64,000 bases of DNA, taken from contig JBQMRP010000012.1 in the NCBI GenBank assembly GCA_052174455.1, positions 70,024 through 134,023 on the forward strand, read 5' to 3'. Origin of the DNA: Arsenophonus sp052174455 (GTDB taxonomy: Bacteria > Pseudomonadota > Gammaproteobacteria > Enterobacterales > Enterobacteriaceae). Below the pieces are notes generated by a model. It did not search any database. It was not told the origin of the DNA and saw nothing but the letters and a program-made list of their open reading frames with translations. Both the position numbers and the translations under genes were made by a program. Below are positions 27,436 through 38,545 of this stretch, one piece after another. How positions within the stretch are numbered: position 1 is the stretch's first letter; each line of letters opens with the position of its first letter.

Positions 27436-28615
27436 AGTTATTAGTAAATCTAGTGTATGGTTGTCAGGGTTATGTTACACTCTGATGCTTGTAAATCTAT
27501 TTCATCCTTAAATTAGATGTTGTTTAGCATAATGATCAATAAGATTAAAACGATTAATCAGTTCCATCTTCTTCATCGCCGCAGGGATACTTATGCTGAT
27601 AAGGTTGCTAACAAGACATCAAAAAAAACTTTATTAGTAACATCGCAGCTCACTATTAACTTTTGATTCTACGCCTTTGAGCAGTGAAGCTAACATATGA
27701 GCTGTTTTATGTACCTAACAGAATTAGTGCTGCGCATTCGGGAATATCTTTGCTATTTTTTTCAAAAATTAATCATCCTATCCTGTAGGGAATATCACTA
27801 GGAGGGTATGATTAACCTACGCGCTTCCAGGTTCATCCAGAAAGCGCGGCCCAGTTTATTTCTAACTCTCAATAAACATCTTCAACTGCAACGAGCTCCT
27901 TACGTTCATGCGCAGTGCTGTTAATAATTATCAGTAGGCAAAGGTGATCATCTCACCTGACAGGAATGTCACATATCCCATCATCGATACAGAAATAAAC
28001 GTAACGCGTATCGCTTAAATCATGCTGGCATCTTTGCTAATGCTCTTCAAGCTATTGTCGTTTTACTCTATTAATAAGCACTAGCAGAGATAGATCATGT
28101 GCTTATTTACCGAAAAGTAGCTCAAGGCTTCGTGAAAGTTAGTGGTGAATATGACTCGCAGGTACTGCCAGTAACTCTTCGGAGTTTTTGCACGTTTTAG
28201 ATAAGGTGATAAACAATGAGCTTTAAAATAATATTTTTCTGCTGCTGTGATATCCCTTGACTTTAGGTACTTTAATTTCAATATTCCTAATATTAGTTCG
28301 TATAATTTTCTGTGGCAAATAACCGTTACGGGCGAAGGAGATGGTCACCAGTCAATGAAGGACGGGTTTTAGCATGTTGAACAGAATGGCTTAGAAGCTT
28401 CCGGGTTCGACAGTAGTGCCTATCAGCTGCCTGTTAGGCTTACGGATGAGTTCATGCAAGGAATTAAAGAGATAATATCTAGTTTTATGGATACTTATAA
28501 AAGTAAAATTTTTCATTCTATATCATTTTATATTCTTTAAATTATTTATGAAATCAATCAGTGGTAGGATAAGCTAGAATCTCCAAAACTCCATATATCA
28601 GTAATAAATATAACT
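27436..28615 (-). mobile_element. IS256-family fossil, copy 2
   Basis: Begins with the shared terminus TTATTAGTAAATCTAGTG at 27,437 and ends near 28,615 at the degenerate opposite terminus. Blocks in between match the other copies, e.g. the stretch around 27,935-28,030 against 59,340-59,420. No usable frame. The 28,616-28,929 stretch to the next element contains nothing I recognise. Confidence 0.65.
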
Positions 28616-28929
28616 TAATTCTACTGAATATATCAGAATAAATTTGTGCAATTATATCTAGCAGTATTAAGTTTAGCAGAAACAATGTTCATTAAAAATA
28701 TTAAAGTTATAAATAAATTAATTTTAATTATATTCTGACATAACTAATTTAAGTTTCCTTAAAGAAATTTTTTATCGTAAAGTACGACGGGCTAAAACTA
28801 GATAAAGGATGCTAAAGTATCAAACATTACTGCCCAGTAAACTAAGTTTAACCTGCTGCCTTTAGTAAACTCGTCATGACCTGTGATATAAAATAATAGG
28901 CACCATCATTAAACCGTTATCAGAATAGA

Positions 28930-29960
28930 AATAAAAAAGTCAATACTATGTTGACAAAAGTTATTATTTTTCTTGTAAAGCAATTTATATCCACGTCTAC
29001 ATTTCAAATTATTGTAGATTGAACAATTTTCTCCAGGTTAGGTAATTTGCTAAATAAAAATTCTACACCATGAAATCTACTTGTTATATTTTAACCAGTT
29101 GATATAACTATTAATAGTTTGAATATAGAATTTATTTTATCAATAAATCTTTGATTACTAACATTATTAGGCGATAGTTGGTAATTTCATAGTCGTTGGC
29201 AAAATTTTATACCATTCAGATCCATTCAAACTAAGGCTGAACTCTTATCGATGATTGTTTCAATAAAATAACTAAAATGCTCTGCATTTAACTCTTCAAG
29301 AGTCTTATTATTACATAACTCTTGTCGATCTGAGGTGATTAAAACCACGATTTGTTCTTTTCTTTTATTTTCTATTTTTATCATATTTTCTAGCTTTCTA
29401 TGTGAAATATGGTCTCTTTTCTTTAAAAAAGTTAGGGAAAATGTTTTATCGACTTTAATAAATATCACTTAGTACACTTAAGTTGTACTGTTGCTACTAA
29501 AGCAAGGAAGCAAGGACGCTATCTAAATACTGTTTTAAATTAATACTTATTTATTTTGTTGACTCCCGTAAAGTCATGTTATTCAACATATATCGAAAAT
29601 AACTAAACTTTTATCTTTATGATGTAGTTTCGCAAGAGGATTTCTAGTGCGAATATTCAATATTTTCCTAGAATTCGCGGGGATTTGTAATGATATCGCT
29701 GCAACCCTAATGAACAGGTTTGCAGTAAAAACATGTTCATTATGACAATGTGAGCAGAATAAAAGAATATCAATCATTTCAATACATGAATCGATATCAT
29801 CAGATTCTCACTAAATCAACTAATAAGATACAGCTCCTTATTGAGGAGGCACAAGGAGTGAAAAAAGGATCTCTTTTATCTGTATCACAAGTCGTTTTTT
29901 CATCGTAACCCCTATAGCGAAAATCCTTCATAATAGTATTATAGGATTTATAATAACAAA
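28930..29960 (-). mobile_element. IS1595-family fossil, most complete copy
   Basis: Read on the minus strand from 29,777, the remnant shows CSHCHNEHV (zinc-ribbon Cys pair), RNPLAKLHHKDK (family: GTPLARLRHKDKW), then at 29,225-29,470 IFIKVDKTFSLTFLKKRDHI with VLITSDRQ (family: VDETFFLESFKG and PVLVARDR). Near 29,100 INSYINWLK and RFHGVEF match the NVNAYHSRLK and RFHGVATKYL segments. Order and spacing fit a roughly 1-kb ISL-sized single-transposase element. The frame is broken in many places. Short open frames inside are fragments, not genes. Confidence 0.65.
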
Positions 29961-29964
29961 CTTT

Positions 29965-30805
29965 GCCAATATAGTCTAATTAAATTACAGCCATATTTCT
30001 CATCGTTTGCCGATGATGCCGTCGCCACTCTGCTCAAGAGAGCTCGTAGTCGTTTTCCTCAAATAGCATTTTCTCCTTTTCGATGAAATGTTGGCAGAGT
30101 TCATCCCTCCCGTACACGAATCCTAAAACTCATTCTATCTCGATCTGACCTAGATCACTATTTATGCAGGTATGGACGGGAATTTGCGTGAAATGAGGTA
30201 GAAAAACCCTGAAGCTGAAGTATTAATGGTTCAAAATTATGAGCCTGATTATCTTACATAGATTGAAATATTTTCTGCAAATACCAAACGAAATTTCATG
30301 ATATTATTTTCCTAGATATATATCGTGTCACTCAATGAATTTTATCCGTTTACTCAAGGTTAAGGTTATCCTTAATACTTAACTCTTTTTACGTGATTTT
30401 AATCAAACATATTCCATAATTATCCATTGGATTCTTACAGAAAATGATAAAAATTTATAGACCACCTTTTACTCTGTAAAAACTTTCAGCTACTTGGAAA
30501 CGGAATTTCCCCTGTTTGTGTACATAAATTGGTATAGAGACCGGCTTAGCCTACGCTGAAGCATCCTTAAATGAATTGTATGGTCGAGAGATTTAATGGC
30601 TGCATAAAAGGATGCAGCTGCAAAAACAATTATCTTAATTATGGTTAAGAGCTTAAAATGACTCTACATAAATATGTTTGACTGTACAATCAAGAATTAT
30701 CTAATCAGAATTAGGTATTAAAACTTCATTGCAGTTTATGAAAGATTAATTCAAGGTTAAACCTAATTTTTAAAAAAAATCATACTATCTTCCTGGAAGT
30801 AACAA
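29965..30805 (+). mobile_element. IS481-family fossil lacking the N-terminal part
   Basis: Plus-strand fragments read in order: ARSRFPQIAFS, LDHYLCRYG (family: LDRCLRRHG), NYEPDYLT*IEIFSANTKR (family: YEPGYVHIDVKYLPQMADE, with the first catalytic Asp), and a decayed C-terminus. The sequence is the reverse complement of 53,830-54,690 and 62,520-63,360. It begins at the same internal point as those copies. Nothing recognisable lies between it and yfaE. Confidence 0.65.
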
Positions 30806-31006
30806 TTAAGCACTATAAAACTTTAACAACTTATTTAACATGTTTATTAACAGCTAAATTTTCTATTAAACAACTCATTTAAACTCAACAGGTTGATATC
30901 TGTTAAATAAAATTTCCAGAACGAGAGATAAACTACGGCGACTGATGACATCAGTGAGTAATTTCTAAAAAAGCATAAATAGTCTTACTGTTGGTACTTA
31001 ATAATA

Positions 31007-31279
31007 TTATTGATTAATATTGATATCAATATCGGTGAGTGGTAGGCAACTGCAGGCTAGTATTTCACCTTTATCAAGAAATGCAATTGGTTTATGACGA
31101 TACCCCACTTTCCCTTTTCCAAGATAAACCCGACAGGCACCACAAAAACCTTTCCGGCATTGAAATTCAATTTGAATTTTGTTCTGTTCAAGAGCATCAA
31201 GTAGGCTAATATGTTGTTCGGAATGAAAAGGGATCTGTATACCCTGCGTGTGGCTCAGGGTAATTTTATAACTTCTCAT
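31007..31279 (-). CDS. yfaE: YfaE, 2Fe-2S ferredoxin for ribonucleotide reductase
   Basis: A small plant-type [2Fe-2S] ferredoxin that supplies electrons to rebuild the diferric-tyrosyl cofactor of NrdB. 90 residues with the cluster motif C-x4-C-x2-C in FQCRKGFCGACR (about residues 39-50) and the fourth ligand in ILACSCLP (about 74-79). ATG 31279 lies five bases after the nrdB stop, so it is the third gene of the nrdA-nrdB-yfaE operon as in E. coli. Confidence 0.94.
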   Translation of the reverse strand: MRSYKITLSHTQGIQIPFHSEQHISLLDALEQNKIQIEFQCRKGFCGACRVYLGKGKVGYRHKPIAFLDKGEILACSCLPLTDIDININQ

Positions 31280-31284
31280 AAAGG

Positions 31285-32421
31285 TTATAACTCAAAATTA
31301 CGCAGTTCATCTGTATTGACCTGAGCATCAATTTGCCCTACTAGGTAAGAACTAACTTCTACTTCCTGTGGTGCCACTTGAACGTTATCAGAAACTAACC
31401 AGGCATTGATCCATGGAATAGGGTTTGAGCGTGTTTCACAGGGTAATTTTAATCCGACAGCTTGCATACGCATATTGGTAATATATTCAATATATTGACA
31501 TAAAATGTCTTTATTCAAACCAATCATTGAACCATTTGAAAAAAGATACTCAGCCCACTCCTTTTCCTGTTCGGCTGCTTGAACAAATAATTTATAACAT
31601 GCTTCTTCAGACTCTTTAGCAATGATAGCCATTTCAGGATCATCTTGACCAGACTGCATCAGGTTTAACATATGTTGAATGGCAGTGAGATGCAGAGCTT
31701 CATCACGGGCAATCAATTTAATAATTTTAGCGTTTCCTTCCATTAATTCACGTTCAGCAAAAGCAAATGAGCATGCGAAACTGACATAAAAACGAATAGC
31801 TTCTAATGCATTAACACTCATCAGACATAGATAGAGTTGCTTTTTTAGACAGTGTAAAGAAATAATTACATTTCTACCATTAATTGTGTGATTACCTTCA
31901 CCTAACATATGGTAATAGCTGGTCATCTTAATTAGATTGTCATAATAAGTAGAAATATCTTTTGCTCGTTTTAAAATTTCCCCATTAGTTAAAATATCGT
32001 TAAAAATAATTGATGGGTCATTAACAATATTACGAATAATATGCGTATAAGAGCGTGAATGAATAGTTTCTGAAAACGACCAAGTTTCTATCCAGGTTTC
32101 AAGCTCAGGAATTGAAATAAGTGGTAATAGTGCTACGTTAGGGCTACGTCCTTGAATCGAATCTAATAGTGTTTGATATTTTAAATTACTAATAAAAATA
32201 TGTTTTTCATATTCAGGTAGCGATTGATAATCAATACGATCACGAGAAACATCAATTTCTTCCGGGCGCCAGAAAAAAGAGAGTTGCTTTTCAATTAGTT
32301 GCTCAAAAATAGGATATTTTTGTTGATCATAACGAGCAATGTTAACAGGTTGTCCAAAGAACATCGGTTCTTGTAATTGATTGTTTTTGATTTGCGAAAA
32401 TGTTGTATATTGATATTCCAT
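31285..32421 (-). CDS. nrdB: Ribonucleoside-diphosphate reductase class Ia, beta subunit
   Basis: The radical-generating R2 subunit of aerobic ribonucleotide reductase. 378 residues. The radical Tyr lies in IHSRSYTHIIRN (about 122), and iron ligands in EKHIFISNLKYQ, FSETIHSRSY, SFAFAERELMEGN and RDEALHLTAIQH. The C-terminal peptide DTELRNFEL-like tail (NTDELRNFEL), which docks on NrdA, is intact. Eleven bases separate it from nrdA. Nothing unusual. Confidence 0.97.
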   Translation of the reverse strand: MEYQYTTFSQIKNNQLQEPMFFGQPVNIARYDQQKYPIFEQLIEKQLSFFWRPEEIDVSRDRIDYQSLPEYEKHIFISNLKYQTLLDSIQGRSPNVALLPLISIPELETWIETWSFSETIHSRSYTHIIRNIVNDPSIIFNDILTNGEILKRAKDISTYYDNLIKMTSYYHMLGEGNHTINGRNVIISLHCLKKQLYLCLMSVNALEAIRFYVSFACSFAFAERELMEGNAKIIKLIARDEALHLTAIQHMLNLMQSGQDDPEMAIIAKESEEACYKLFVQAAEQEKEWAEYLFSNGSMIGLNKDILCQYIEYITNMRMQAVGLKLPCETRSNPIPWINAWLVSDNVQVAPQEVEVSSYLVGQIDAQVNTDELRNFEL

Positions 32422-32432
32422 ACGTCCTCATG

Positions 32433-34724
32433 TTAAATCTTACAAGCGTCGCCATCACAATCGCTGTCAGCTGACTTAATAACTTCTTCTAAATCGGCTT
32501 GAATATCTTCAGCGCCATCACGGGTATTATGGTAATAAAGTGTTTTTACTCCATACTTATAAGCGAGTAACAAATCTTTTAGTAATTGATTCATTGGAAC
32601 TTTATTATTTGAGAAACGACTTGGATCATAATTGGTGTTAGCAGAAATCGATTGATCTATAAATTTTTGCATAATACCAACCAACTGCAAATAACCGTCA
32701 TTATTGGGCATTTCCCACAATAATTCATAATTATTTTTCAAGCGTTCGTACTCAGGTACAACTTGTCGCAAGATACCATCTTTTGATGCTTTAATACTGA
32801 TATAACCTCGAGGTGGTTCAATACCATTGGTAGCATTAGATATTTGGGATGAAGTTTCTGATGGCATCAAGGCGGAAAGGGTTGAATTACGCAAACCATA
32901 TTGCTTGATATCTTTACGTAAAGTTTGCCAATCATAATGTAGTGGTTCAGAGGTTAGTGTATCTAATGATTTTTTATAACTATCAATAGGTAAAATACCT
33001 TTTGAATAAGTAGTTTCGTGAAACCATGGACAAGCACCTTGCTTTTTTGCCAATTCATTGGATGCTTTTAATAAATAATATTGGATCGCTTCAAAGGTTT
33101 TATGGGTTAAATTATTAGCGCTACCATCGGAGTAATGAACGCCATGTTTAGCTAAATAATAAGCATAATTAATGACTCCAATACCTAAAGCACGACGACC
33201 CATAGAGCCTTTTTTCGCAGCAAAAATTGGATAATTTTGATAATCAAGCAGTGAATCTAACGCATATACGACTAATATTGCTAACTCCTCCAATTCATCT
33301 AATGATGAAATGGCACCTAAATTAAAGGCGGAAAGAGTACAAAGTGCAATTTCACCATTTTCGTCGTTAATATTATTTAAAGGTCGGGTTGGCAAGGTGA
33401 TTTCCAAACAGAGGTTTGATTGACGAATTGGCGCAACTTTAGCATCAAATGGGCTATGGGTATTACAGTGATCTATATTTTGAATATAGATACGCCCGGT
33501 TGATGCTCGCTCTTGCATCATAAGTGAAAATAGATCAAGTGCTTTAACGCGTTTTTGGCGTATTTTTTCGTCTTGTTCATATTTTAAATATAAATATTCA
33601 AATTCGCTTTGATTAGCGAAAAATTCTTCATATAAACCTGGAACATCAGAAGGGCTAAAGAGGGTAATTTCCTTACCTTTGATAAGGCGTTCATACATGA
33701 GTTTGTTAATTTGTACACAATAATCTAAATGACGAACACGATTACCTTCAACACCGCGATTATTTTTCAGTACTAATAAACTTTCAGCCTCTAAATGCCA
33801 GAGAGGATAAAATAGCGTGGAACCACCACCTCGTACTCCACCTTGAGAACAAGATTTTACTGCAGTTTGGAAATGTTTATAGAAAGGAATACAGCCTGTA
33901 TGAAACGCTTCACCTCCCCGAATTGGACTACCTAATGCGCGAATATGCCCAGCATTAACACCAATACCGGCACGTTGAGAAACATATTTTACAATTGCGC
34001 TAGCGGTGGAATTGATTGAATCAAGGCTATCAGCGCATTCAATTAATACGCAAGAACTAAATTGCCGAGTTGGAGTACGTACCCCCGCCATAATTGGCGT
34101 AGGTAGTGAAATTTTAAAAGTTGAGATTGCATCATAAAAGCGACGAATATAGTTTAATCTTGTCTCTTTTGGATAGCATGAAAAAAGACAAGCAGCAACA
34201 AGAATATATAGAAACTGGGCACTTTCATAAATCTCTCCGCTTACCCGGTTTTGCACCAAGTATTTACCTTCTAATTGCTTAACTGCTCCGTAGGAAAAAT
34301 TCATGTCACGCCAGTGATTTAGAAAATTATCCATCTGATTAAATTCTTCTTCGGTATAATCTATCAATAGATGTTTATCGTATTTAGCTATTTTAACCAT
34401 ACGCAAAACATGCTGATATAATCCCGGTGGTTCAAATTGCCCATAGGCTTTTTTGCGCAGGTGGAAAATAGCTAATCGAGCTGCAAGATATTGGTAATCA
34501 GGTGTATCAGTTGAAATAAGATCTGCCGCTGCTTTGATCATGGTTTCGTGAATATCAGAAGTTTTGATGCCATCAAAAAATTGGATCTGAGAACGTAGCT
34601 CTACCTGTGAAACAGATACATCTTTTAGGTTTTCAGCTGCCCAGGTAATGACTTTATGGATTTTATCAAGATCAATGCGTTCTTTATGCCCAGAACGTTT
34701 AGTGACTAATAGACTTTGGTTCAT
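32433..34724 (-). CDS. nrdA: Ribonucleoside-diphosphate reductase class Ia, alpha subunit
   Basis: The catalytic R1 subunit that reduces NDPs to dNDPs. 763 residues with an N-terminal ATP-cone (LLVTKRSGHKERIDLDKI...). The active-site cysteines are in FSSCVLIEC, NLCLEITLP and ALCTLSAFN, the radical-transfer tyrosine pair in TLYYHNTRDGAED, and the C-terminal redox CDGDACKI. First gene of the operon; a palindrome resembling an NrdR site lies 126-160 bases upstream of the start. Its presence indicates aerobic dNTP synthesis by the symbiont itself. Confidence 0.97.
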   Translation of the reverse strand: MNQSLLVTKRSGHKERIDLDKIHKVITWAAENLKDVSVSQVELRSQIQFFDGIKTSDIHETMIKAAADLISTDTPDYQYLAARLAIFHLRKKAYGQFEPPGLYQHVLRMVKIAKYDKHLLIDYTEEEFNQMDNFLNHWRDMNFSYGAVKQLEGKYLVQNRVSGEIYESAQFLYILVAACLFSCYPKETRLNYIRRFYDAISTFKISLPTPIMAGVRTPTRQFSSCVLIECADSLDSINSTASAIVKYVSQRAGIGVNAGHIRALGSPIRGGEAFHTGCIPFYKHFQTAVKSCSQGGVRGGGSTLFYPLWHLEAESLLVLKNNRGVEGNRVRHLDYCVQINKLMYERLIKGKEITLFSPSDVPGLYEEFFANQSEFEYLYLKYEQDEKIRQKRVKALDLFSLMMQERASTGRIYIQNIDHCNTHSPFDAKVAPIRQSNLCLEITLPTRPLNNINDENGEIALCTLSAFNLGAISSLDELEELAILVVYALDSLLDYQNYPIFAAKKGSMGRRALGIGVINYAYYLAKHGVHYSDGSANNLTHKTFEAIQYYLLKASNELAKKQGACPWFHETTYSKGILPIDSYKKSLDTLTSEPLHYDWQTLRKDIKQYGLRNSTLSALMPSETSSQISNATNGIEPPRGYISIKASKDGILRQVVPEYERLKNNYELLWEMPNNDGYLQLVGIMQKFIDQSISANTNYDPSRFSNNKVPMNQLLKDLLLAYKYGVKTLYYHNTRDGAEDIQADLEEVIKSADSDCDGDACKI

Positions 34725-34849
34725 TGATAGTTACACCTAAAGTTAACTAGCTAAATATTTATTGATCATTACACTCAATAATCGTTAATAACAAATTATA
34801 AAACGCTATGCTTAATAGCATATTATATTTCTATTTTTAACTAAACTAT

Positions 34850-34882
34850 AATAAGTAAACACATATATAGTGTTTACTTATT
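34850..34882. promoter_or_regulatory. Perfect palindrome upstream of nrdA, possible NrdR site
   Basis: Arms AATAAGTAAACAC and GTGTTTACTTATT (13 bp each, perfect) around ATATATA. The core ACAC-ATATATA-GTGT resembles the NrdR box (ACAC, eight AT bases, GTGT) but the spacer is seven rather than eight. I see no clear second box at the usual distance. The rest of the 348-base nrdA-ubiG gap holds only AT-rich DNA. Confidence 0.5.
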
Positions 34883-35072
34883 ATTAAGTATATAATGATA
34901 ATTTGCAACTTTTGTCAAGTCATATAAAATATGATTTTTTTTCAATAATCCAGTGCTGAATTTTGTTAATTGCTAAATAACTTCTATCAGAATAGAAGAT
35001 TATTATAATTTATGTTACTACAATTATGAAAAATATGTTTATTAAAACCTACTTATTGTTTTTTAGAAAAAG

Positions 35073-35804
35073 TTAACAATTATTTGCATTTAATGTATGC
35101 AACATATAATTAACATCAACATTTGAGCCTAACGAAAATTTATCGCTGATCGGATTATAATGTAATCCGATGATATGTTGTTCTTGTAAAGATGTTTTAT
35201 CTATCCAGCTGAGTAGATCAGAAGGCTTAATAAATTTTTTTACATCATGAGTACCTTTTGGAACTATTTTTAAAATATACTCAGCAGCAATTATTGCTAA
35301 TAACCAGGCTTTTTTATTACGATTAATAGTAGAAAAAAATACCCGACCACCTTGTTTAACTAATTTTGCACATGATTGAACAACAGATTCAGGATCTGGA
35401 ACATGTTCAAGCATTTCCATGCAGGTAACGATATCATAAGTTTGAGGGTGTTTTTCTGCATAGCTTTCAGCAGTTATTTGTAAGTACTTGATTTTCATAT
35501 TATTTTCTAATGAATGGAGCTTTGCAACTTGTAGTGGCTCTACAGCCATATCAATTCCTGTAACTATTGCGCCTTCTTTAGTCATACTTTCTGATAAAAT
35601 TCCGCCTCCGCAGCCAATATCGAGTACTTTTTTACCGAACAGACCATTAGCCTGTTGCAGGATATAATTTAAACGTAATGGATTAACCCGATGAAGAAGT
35701 TGGAATTCACTTGTCTCATCCCACCATCGACTCGCAACAGAGCTAAATTTGTTGATTTCACTTAGATTAACATTTACCTGACCGCGCAAATTCTTATTAT
35801 TCAT
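35073..35804 (-). CDS. ubiG: Ubiquinone biosynthesis O-methyltransferase UbiG
   Basis: A SAM-dependent enzyme catalysing both O-methylations in ubiquinone synthesis. 243 residues with motif I VLDIGCGGGILSESM (about 60-74), GIDMAVEPLQVAKLHS, CMEMLEHVPDPESVV and PKGTHDVKKFIKP. ATG 35804 has a good Shine-Dalgarno (AGGAG) upstream. It is divergent from gyrA, the enteric arrangement. Together with the class Ia reductase this points to an aerobic, respiring cell. Confidence 0.96.
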   Translation of the reverse strand: MNNKNLRGQVNVNLSEINKFSSVASRWWDETSEFQLLHRVNPLRLNYILQQANGLFGKKVLDIGCGGGILSESMTKEGAIVTGIDMAVEPLQVAKLHSLENNMKIKYLQITAESYAEKHPQTYDIVTCMEMLEHVPDPESVVQSCAKLVKQGGRVFFSTINRNKKAWLLAIIAAEYILKIVPKGTHDVKKFIKPSDLLSWIDKTSLQEQHIIGLHYNPISDKFSLGSNVDVNYMLHTLNANNC

Positions 35805-35968
35805 CAGAAAATTACTCCTTAATTTATTATTAATATAGACTCTAATGGTATTAGATGACTATACATGTTTTATTGAATAAAATTCGTTTTCTCTTTTTAT
35901 AACATAACGATTTTGTGGTATAATTTTCCTCCTTAATGAAATAAGGAGGAAGAGGGACAAGTGACTCC

Positions 35969-38545
35969 ATGAGTGACATAGCAAGAAAAATTACCCTAGT
36001 TAATATTGAAGAAGAGCTGAAAAGTTCTTATTTGGATTATGCGATGTCTGTGATTATTGGACGCGCCCTTCCAGATGTACGAGATGGATTAAAACCTGTT
36101 CACCGGCGAGTATTATACGCGATGAATGTATTAGGTAATGATTGGAATAAATCATACAAAAAATCAGCTCGTGTAGTCGGTGACGTTATTGGTAAATATC
36201 ATCCTCATGGTGATAGTGCTGTCTATGACGCAATAGTTCGTTTGGCACAACCATTTTCAATGCGTTATATGCTAGTTGATGGGCAAGGTAATTTTGGATC
36301 TATTGATGGCGATTCTGCTGCTGCAATGCGTTATACCGAAGTACGGATGGCAAAAATTGCCCATGAATTGTTGGAAGATTTAGATAAAGAAACCGTTGAT
36401 TTCATTCCTAACTATGATGGTACTGAGGAGATCCCTGATGTGATGCCAACAAAGGTACCAAACTTCCTGATTAACGGTTCTTCAGGTATTGCTGTTGGCA
36501 TGGCTACCAATATTCCACCTCATAACCTTAGTGAAGTCATTGATGGCTGTCTAGCCTATATTGATGATGAAAATATTAGTATTGAAGGGTTACTGAAATA
36601 TATTTCAGGCCCTGATTTTCCAACTGCTGCAATTATTAATGGTCGCCACGGTATTATCGACGCATATCGGACGGGACGTGGTAAAGTCTATATCCGTGCA
36701 CGTGCTAATATTGAAGTTGATGATAAAAATAGTCGTGAAACAATTATTGTTAATGAGATCCCTTATCAGGTTAATAAAGCCCGTTTAATTGAAAAAATTG
36801 CTGAATTAGTTAAAGATAAACGTATTGAGGGGATTAGCGCATTACGTGATGAGTCTGATAAAGATGGCATGCGGATTGTTATTGAACTAAAACGAGATGT
36901 AGTGGCGGAAGTAGTACTGAATAACCTGTATTCTCTCACTCAACTTCAAGTCTCATTTGGCATTAATATGGTCGCCTTATGTGATGGTCAACCTAGAATT
37001 TTAAATTTAAAAGAAATTCTTGAAGCTTTTGTTCGTCATCGCAGAGAAGTAGTCACTCGACGAACTATTTTTGAATTGCGTAAAGCACGCGAGCGCGCTC
37101 ATATATTGGAAGCCTTTGCCGTCGCATTAGCGAATATTGATCCAATTATTGAACTTATCCGTCAAGCATTAACCCCGCATAAAGCAAAATTGGATTTAAT
37201 TGCGCGTCCTTGGCAATTAGGTAATGTTTCTACCATGTTAGCAGATGCAGATGATAACGCCGCTCGTCCTGAATGGCTTAAACCTCAATACGGAGTGCAG
37301 GATAATAAATATTATTTGACTGAACAACAATCTCAGACAATTCTTGATTTGCGTTTGCAAAAATTAACTAGCTTAGAACATGATAAAATATTGGATGAAT
37401 ATAGTAAGTTGCTAAAACAAATTACAGCATTACTATATATATTAACCAGTCCAGAACGGTTAATGGAAGTCATCCGTAAAGAACTGGAAACTATTAAAGA
37501 ACAATATCGTGATGCCCGTCGCACAGAAATTACTGAAAATAGCCCAGATATTAATATTGAAGATTTAATTACCCAGGAAGATGTGATTGTAACCTTATCA
37601 CATCAGGGATATGTTAAATATCAGCCAATATCTGCTTATGAAGCACAACGACGCGGGGGTAAGGGTAAGTTGACAGCACGTATTAAAGAAGAAGATTTTA
37701 TTGAGCGTTTGTTAGTTGCTAATACCCATGACACAATTTTATGCTTCTCTAGTCGAGGGCGTTTATATTGGATGAAAGTTTACCAGTTGCCTGAAGCTAG
37801 CCGTAGTGCACGTGGGCGACCAATAGTTAATTTTTTGCCATTAAAAAAAAATGAACGTATTACTGCAATTTTACCGGTACGTAAATTTGATGATGGTTAT
37901 TATGTATTTATGGCGACATCAAGTGGTACAGTTAAAAAAACATCATTAAAAGATTTTAGTCGCCCTAGAAGGGCTGGCACTATAGCAGTTAACCTTAATG
38001 AAGGTGATGAACTGATTGGAATTGATTTAACGACTGGTAAAAACGAGGTAATGCTTTTCTCTGCTGCTGGTAAAGTTGCTCGTTTCGCAGAAAATACTGT
38101 TCGTCCTATGGGACGAACAGCAACAGGTGTTCGAGGTATTAAACTACAAACTGGCGATAAAGTTGTTTCGTTGATTGTACCTCGTGGTGAAGCTGATATT
38201 TTAACTGTTACCGAAAATGGTTATGGTAAACGAACTGAGGAGAGTGAATACCCAACAAAATCTCGTGCTACTCAAGGTGTTATTTCTATTAAAGTTAGTG
38301 AACGTAATGGTAATGTAGTCGGGGCAATTCAAGTAGAAAAAACTGATCAAATTATGATGATCACTGACGCTAGTACTTTAGTACGTACGCGAGTTGAAGA
38401 AGTTAGCATTATTGCTAGAAATACTCAGGGAGTTATTTTAATTCGCACTGCTGAAGATGAAAAAGTAGTTGGTTTACAACGCGTTGTTGATCATGAAGAA
38501 GATGATAATCAAACCTTAATAGAAGATGCAATTAATATAAAGTAG
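35969..38545 (+). CDS. gyrA: DNA gyrase subunit A
   Basis: The breakage-reunion subunit of gyrase. 858 residues. The active-site Tyr is in AAAMRYTEVRM (about 122), the quinolone-region sequence is KYHPHGDSAVYDAIVR (Ser and Asp in wild-type state), and the C-terminal beta-pinwheel retains the GyrA-box (AQRRGGKGK). The acidic tail (EEDDNQTLIEDAINIK) is shorter than in E. coli. Shine-Dalgarno AAGGAGGA and GAGGGA precede ATG 35969. Its inhibitor partner YacG is altered in this genome (see 58,445). Confidence 0.98.
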   Translation: MSDIARKITLVNIEEELKSSYLDYAMSVIIGRALPDVRDGLKPVHRRVLYAMNVLGNDWNKSYKKSARVVGDVIGKYHPHGDSAVYDAIVRLAQPFSMRYMLVDGQGNFGSIDGDSAAAMRYTEVRMAKIAHELLEDLDKETVDFIPNYDGTEEIPDVMPTKVPNFLINGSSGIAVGMATNIPPHNLSEVIDGCLAYIDDENISIEGLLKYISGPDFPTAAIINGRHGIIDAYRTGRGKVYIRARANIEVDDKNSRETIIVNEIPYQVNKARLIEKIAELVKDKRIEGISALRDESDKDGMRIVIELKRDVVAEVVLNNLYSLTQLQVSFGINMVALCDGQPRILNLKEILEAFVRHRREVVTRRTIFELRKARERAHILEAFAVALANIDPIIELIRQALTPHKAKLDLIARPWQLGNVSTMLADADDNAARPEWLKPQYGVQDNKYYLTEQQSQTILDLRLQKLTSLEHDKILDEYSKLLKQITALLYILTSPERLMEVIRKELETIKEQYRDARRTEITENSPDINIEDLITQEDVIVTLSHQGYVKYQPISAYEAQRRGGKGKLTARIKEEDFIERLLVANTHDTILCFSSRGRLYWMKVYQLPEASRSARGRPIVNFLPLKKNERITAILPVRKFDDGYYVFMATSSGTVKKTSLKDFSRPRRAGTIAVNLNEGDELIGIDLTTGKNEVMLFSAAGKVARFAENTVRPMGRTATGVRGIKLQTGDKVVSLIVPRGEADILTVTENGYGKRTEESEYPTKSRATQGVISIKVSERNGNVVGAIQVEKTDQIMMITDASTLVRTRVEEVSIIARNTQGVILIRTAEDEKVVGLQRVVDHEEDDNQTLIEDAINIK

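Noticed and set aside
29226..29777. Two short minus-strand proteins that could be new small genes
   Set aside because: They are consecutive pieces of one IS1595-type transposase (zinc ribbon, then VDKTF segment) and recur in the other fossils.
28930..29960. IS1-family assignment from the zinc-finger-like N-terminus
   Set aside because: The EVDE(I/T)F segment, the GTPLARLRHKDK-like block and the NVN.Y..RLK...RFHGV-like tail fit IS1595 transposases better than InsA/InsB.
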